This document shows positions 22,417 to 24,460 of a DNA stretch of 24,460 nucleotides, in pieces (position 1 is the first letter of the stretch; the number at the start of each line of letters is the position of its first letter). The position numbers and the translations under genes were made by a program. Under the pieces are notes generated by a model, which was not told the origin of the DNA, did no database searches, and saw only the letters and a list, made by a program, of their open reading frames with translations. The DNA comes from DATKWV01 sp035529405 (lineage in GTDB: Bacteria > Planctomycetota > Phycisphaerae > Sedimentisphaerales > Anaerobacaceae): the NCBI GenBank assembly GCA_035529405.1, contig DATKWV010000188.1, positions 1 to 24,460 on the forward strand, written 5' to 3'.

Positions 22417-24096
22417 ATGAGGATTTGCACAACGATAGCGGCAATGTTTGCAATAATCACATTGTGTTTTGGCTGTGAGCGGCGGACAGAAGAAAGGCAG
22501 CTAAAGAATTTTATTTCGGCCCACGTGGGCAAGGTCAAGCCTGTGGCTAAGCAGGCCCGCCTTGCATACTGGCAGGCGGCAAACAGCGGCGATGCGGCCG
22601 ATTACGACCAGTCCAGCCGACTCGAGCTGCAGATTCGGCAAATATACACTGATTCACAGGAGTTTGCTTTTCTTAAAGGTCTGAAGCAGTCGAGCCGGAT
22701 AAAGGACGCTGAACTTGCGCGACAGTTGGACGTGTTATATAACGCCTATCTGGCGAACCAGATAGACCCCCTGCTTCTAAAGGAAATTGTAGAGCTGGGC
22801 ACAGAGATAGAGAAGAATTTCAGCACTTTCCGGGGCACTATCGAAGGCAAGAAGGTAACTGTTAACGAGATTAAGGAGATTTTGAAAACCGAAACGGATT
22901 CGGTCAAACGCAAACAGGCCTGGGTTGCCAGCAAACAAGTCGGTGCGGTGGCGGCCGACGACCTTATAGAATTAGTGAAGTTACGAAATCGTTCGGCCAG
23001 ACAGGTCGGTTTCGAGAATTTTCATACGCTTTCGCTTACTCTCAGCGAGTTGGACATTGACGAACTGGACCGCATTTTCAACGAACTTTATGAATTGACC
23101 AACGAGCCGTTCAGGAAACTCAAGAGTGAACTGGACGCTATTTTAGCAGATAAGTACGGGGTAGAAGTTAATCAGCTTATGCCGTGGCATTATCACGACC
23201 CGTTCTTTCAGGAAACTCCGCTTGTTTACGAGTTGAATTTAGACACCTATTATGAAGATGAAGATGTCAGGGAACTGGCGATAAAATTTTATGATGGTAT
23301 TGCCCTGGGCGTGGATTCCATAATTGCCAACAGCGACCTTTACGAACGTGAAGGCAAAAACCCTCACGCATTTTGCACGGATATAGACAAGGAAGGGGAT
23401 GTGAGGATTCTATGTAACCTTAAAAATAATGAAAACTGGATGGAGACAATGCTGCATGAATTGGGGCATGGGGTCTATGATAAGTATCACGACATCAATG
23501 TTCCTTACCTTTTGAGAGAGCCGGCGCATATTTTTACCACGGAAGCGATTGCGATGCTGTTCGGGCGGCTCAGCAGAAATGGAGCGTGGATGCAGCAGAT
23601 GCTAAAATTGTCGGACGAACAAAGGCTCGAAATAGACAAGGTCAGCAGCAGGTACGCACAGCTGAAACAACTCATATTTGTCCGCTGGGCGATGGTGATG
23701 TACAATTTTGAAAAGCAGCTTTACGCAAACCCCGAACAGGATTTGAATTCACTATGGTGGCGGATGGTTTCCAAGTACCAGTTTGTGAACAAGCCGCCCG
23801 GTCGAGACGAACCGGACTGGGCCGGCAAAATACATTTTACCATCGCACCCTGCTACTACCATAATTATGTATTGGGTGAGTTGTTAGCATCTCAATTGCA
23901 TTACTATATTGTTTTCAATGTTCTTGAACTTCAGTCTGATAAGGATGTCAGCTACGTTGGTCACAGCAAAGCCGGAGATTTCCTCCGCAGAAAAATCTTT
24001 GAGCCTGGGTCGTTGTATCGCTGGGACGATATTATTGAACAGGCGACAGGCCAGCCGCTAACGCCGAAATATTTCGTAGATGAGTTTGTTAAATAA
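22417..24096 (+). CDS. M2-family metallopeptidase lipoprotein (ACE-like peptidyl-dipeptidase)
   Basis: 559 residues. A lipoprotein signal peptide ends in LCFGC with C20 lipidated. A helical N-terminal part leads to the zinc site H347-E348-L-G-H351 in METMLHELGHGVYDKY, and the third ligand E376 in FTTEAIAML. The late motif HFTIAPCYYHNYVLGELLAS is characteristic of bacterial M2 peptidases related to angiotensin-converting enzyme. These remove dipeptides from peptide C-termini. Lipid anchoring places it in the periplasm or on the outer membrane. AAAGGGAG stands about 9 nt before ATG 22417. The start of an OPT-type transporter gene is 49 bp downstream; a shared role in peptide breakdown and uptake is plausible. 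M3 oligopeptidases have a similar helical fold, but the late motif favours M2. Confidence 0.9.
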   Translation: MRICTTIAAMFAIITLCFGCERRTEERQLKNFISAHVGKVKPVAKQARLAYWQAANSGDAADYDQSSRLELQIRQIYTDSQEFAFLKGLKQSSRIKDAELARQLDVLYNAYLANQIDPLLLKEIVELGTEIEKNFSTFRGTIEGKKVTVNEIKEILKTETDSVKRKQAWVASKQVGAVAADDLIELVKLRNRSARQVGFENFHTLSLTLSELDIDELDRIFNELYELTNEPFRKLKSELDAILADKYGVEVNQLMPWHYHDPFFQETPLVYELNLDTYYEDEDVRELAIKFYDGIALGVDSIIANSDLYEREGKNPHAFCTDIDKEGDVRILCNLKNNENWMETMLHELGHGVYDKYHDINVPYLLREPAHIFTTEAIAMLFGRLSRNGAWMQQMLKLSDEQRLEIDKVSSRYAQLKQLIFVRWAMVMYNFEKQLYANPEQDLNSLWWRMVSKYQFVNKPPGRDEPDWAGKIHFTIAPCYYHNYVLGELLASQLHYYIVFNVLELQSDKDVSYVGHSKAGDFLRRKIFEPGSLYRWDDIIEQATGQPLTPKYFVDEFVK

Positions 24097-24145
24097 TCGA
24101 ATGTTTTGTTCTCAACATACACGTGTTTGAAGGAAAAATTCACGG

Positions 24146-24460
24146 ATGAATAACTCAAAAGAGTCTTTGCCGGAAATAACAGTCAAGGCGGTGGTGCTGG
24201 GAGTTGTGCTTTCGGTGGTTCTGGCGGCGGCGAATGCGTATCTTGGGCTGTTTGCCGGCATGACGGTGTCGGCATCGATACCTGCGGCGGTGGTGTCGAT
24301 GGGGGTGCTGAGGCTTTTTAAGCGCAGCAACATACTGGAAAACAATATCGTGCAGACCGCGGCCTCGGCAGGCGAATCACTGGCTGCGGGCGTGATATTT
24401 ACCATGCCGGCGCTTGTAATACTGAATTTCTGGACAGGGTTCGATTTCCTGTGGGTGACA
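24146..24460 (+). CDS. OPT-family oligopeptide transporter, N-terminal part only
   Basis: Only 105 residues are inside the window and the frame stays open to the last base. The start ATG 24146 follows AAGGA at about 11 nt. The visible part reads EITVKAVVLGVVLSVVLAAA followed by NAYLGLFAGMTVSASIPAAV, the conserved first helix and loop of OPT (oligopeptide/metal) transporters, then further hydrophobic segments around AGESLAAGVIFTMPALVIL. OPT proteins import oligopeptides or metal-chelate complexes driven by protons. Being just behind a peptidase gene, uptake of peptides is the likelier role here. The family is clear even from the fragment; the substrate is not. Confidence 0.9.
   Translation, partial: MNNSKESLPEITVKAVVLGVVLSVVLAAANAYLGLFAGMTVSASIPAAVVSMGVLRLFKRSNILENNIVQTAASAGESLAAGVIFTMPALVILNFWTGFDFLWVT

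Noticed and set aside
24115..24130. ACACGTGT palindrome before the OPT gene as an operator
   Set aside because: Eight bases, self-complementary by chance at an appreciable rate, with no second copy nearby.

Overview
The window looks like a chromosomal stretch from a planctomycete, most likely of the Phycisphaerae/Sedimentisphaerales type. This is inferred from gene content: a secreted protein ending in tandem dockerin-type calcium loops, a DUF5107-TPR exoprotein, an anti-sigma partner-switch pair, a KDO transferase (so an LPS-type outer membrane) and several lipoproteins, with mid-range GC. No rRNA, tRNA, CRISPR array, phage or transposase gene was recognised. Nearly all genes are metabolic, envelope or exoprotein genes.

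Region 1 (1-3344, minus strand). A four-gene operon reads leftward from a good promoter at 3316-3344: a double TFIIB-type zinc-ribbon protein, LemA, a membrane M48 (HtpX-like) protease with an added C-terminal zinc ribbon, and a secreted M20 amidohydrolase that leaves the window at base 1. A 17-bp-arm inverted repeat fills the gap between lemA and the protease gene.

Region 2 (3403-7187). A plus-strand amidohydrolase with altered metal-ligand motifs is followed by a neurotransmitter:sodium-symporter family transporter. Convergent to these are a MazG-like pyrophosphohydrolase and an Rrf2 regulator without cysteines. The only plus-strand terminator found lies beyond the mazG-like gene.

Region 3 (7188-9998). 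A 484-bp AT-rich intergenic stretch carries a promoter for a STAS anti-anti-sigma factor and an RsbW-like kinase. A lipoprotein amidase of the T7-lysozyme/PGRP type and an unrecognised small protein follow.

Region 4 (10184-14703). A promoter precedes a run of plus-strand genes: a GH10-like protein lacking the usual acid/base glutamate, a ComEA-like helix-hairpin-helix protein, an unrecognised protein, a LolA/LolB-like lipoprotein and a homocysteine S-methyltransferase. An intrinsic terminator closes the run.

Region 5 (14751-19183). A 1128-residue secreted DUF5107-TPR protein and an alpha/beta-hydrolase esterase flank an 81-bp relic that encodes a second, diverged copy of the methyltransferase C-terminus. 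This relic is the strongest sign of past rearrangement in the window.

Region 6 (19229-24460). Leftward: waaA (KDO transferase) with its own promoter, and an aspartic-protease-like exoprotein with four dockerin-type loops. Rightward: an M2-family metallopeptidase lipoprotein and the start of an OPT-family transporter, which together suggest peptide breakdown and uptake.

I did not find a clearly new multi-gene system. The most informative leads are the methyltransferase-tail relic, the palindrome between lemA and the M48 gene, and two enzyme families with altered catalytic motifs.
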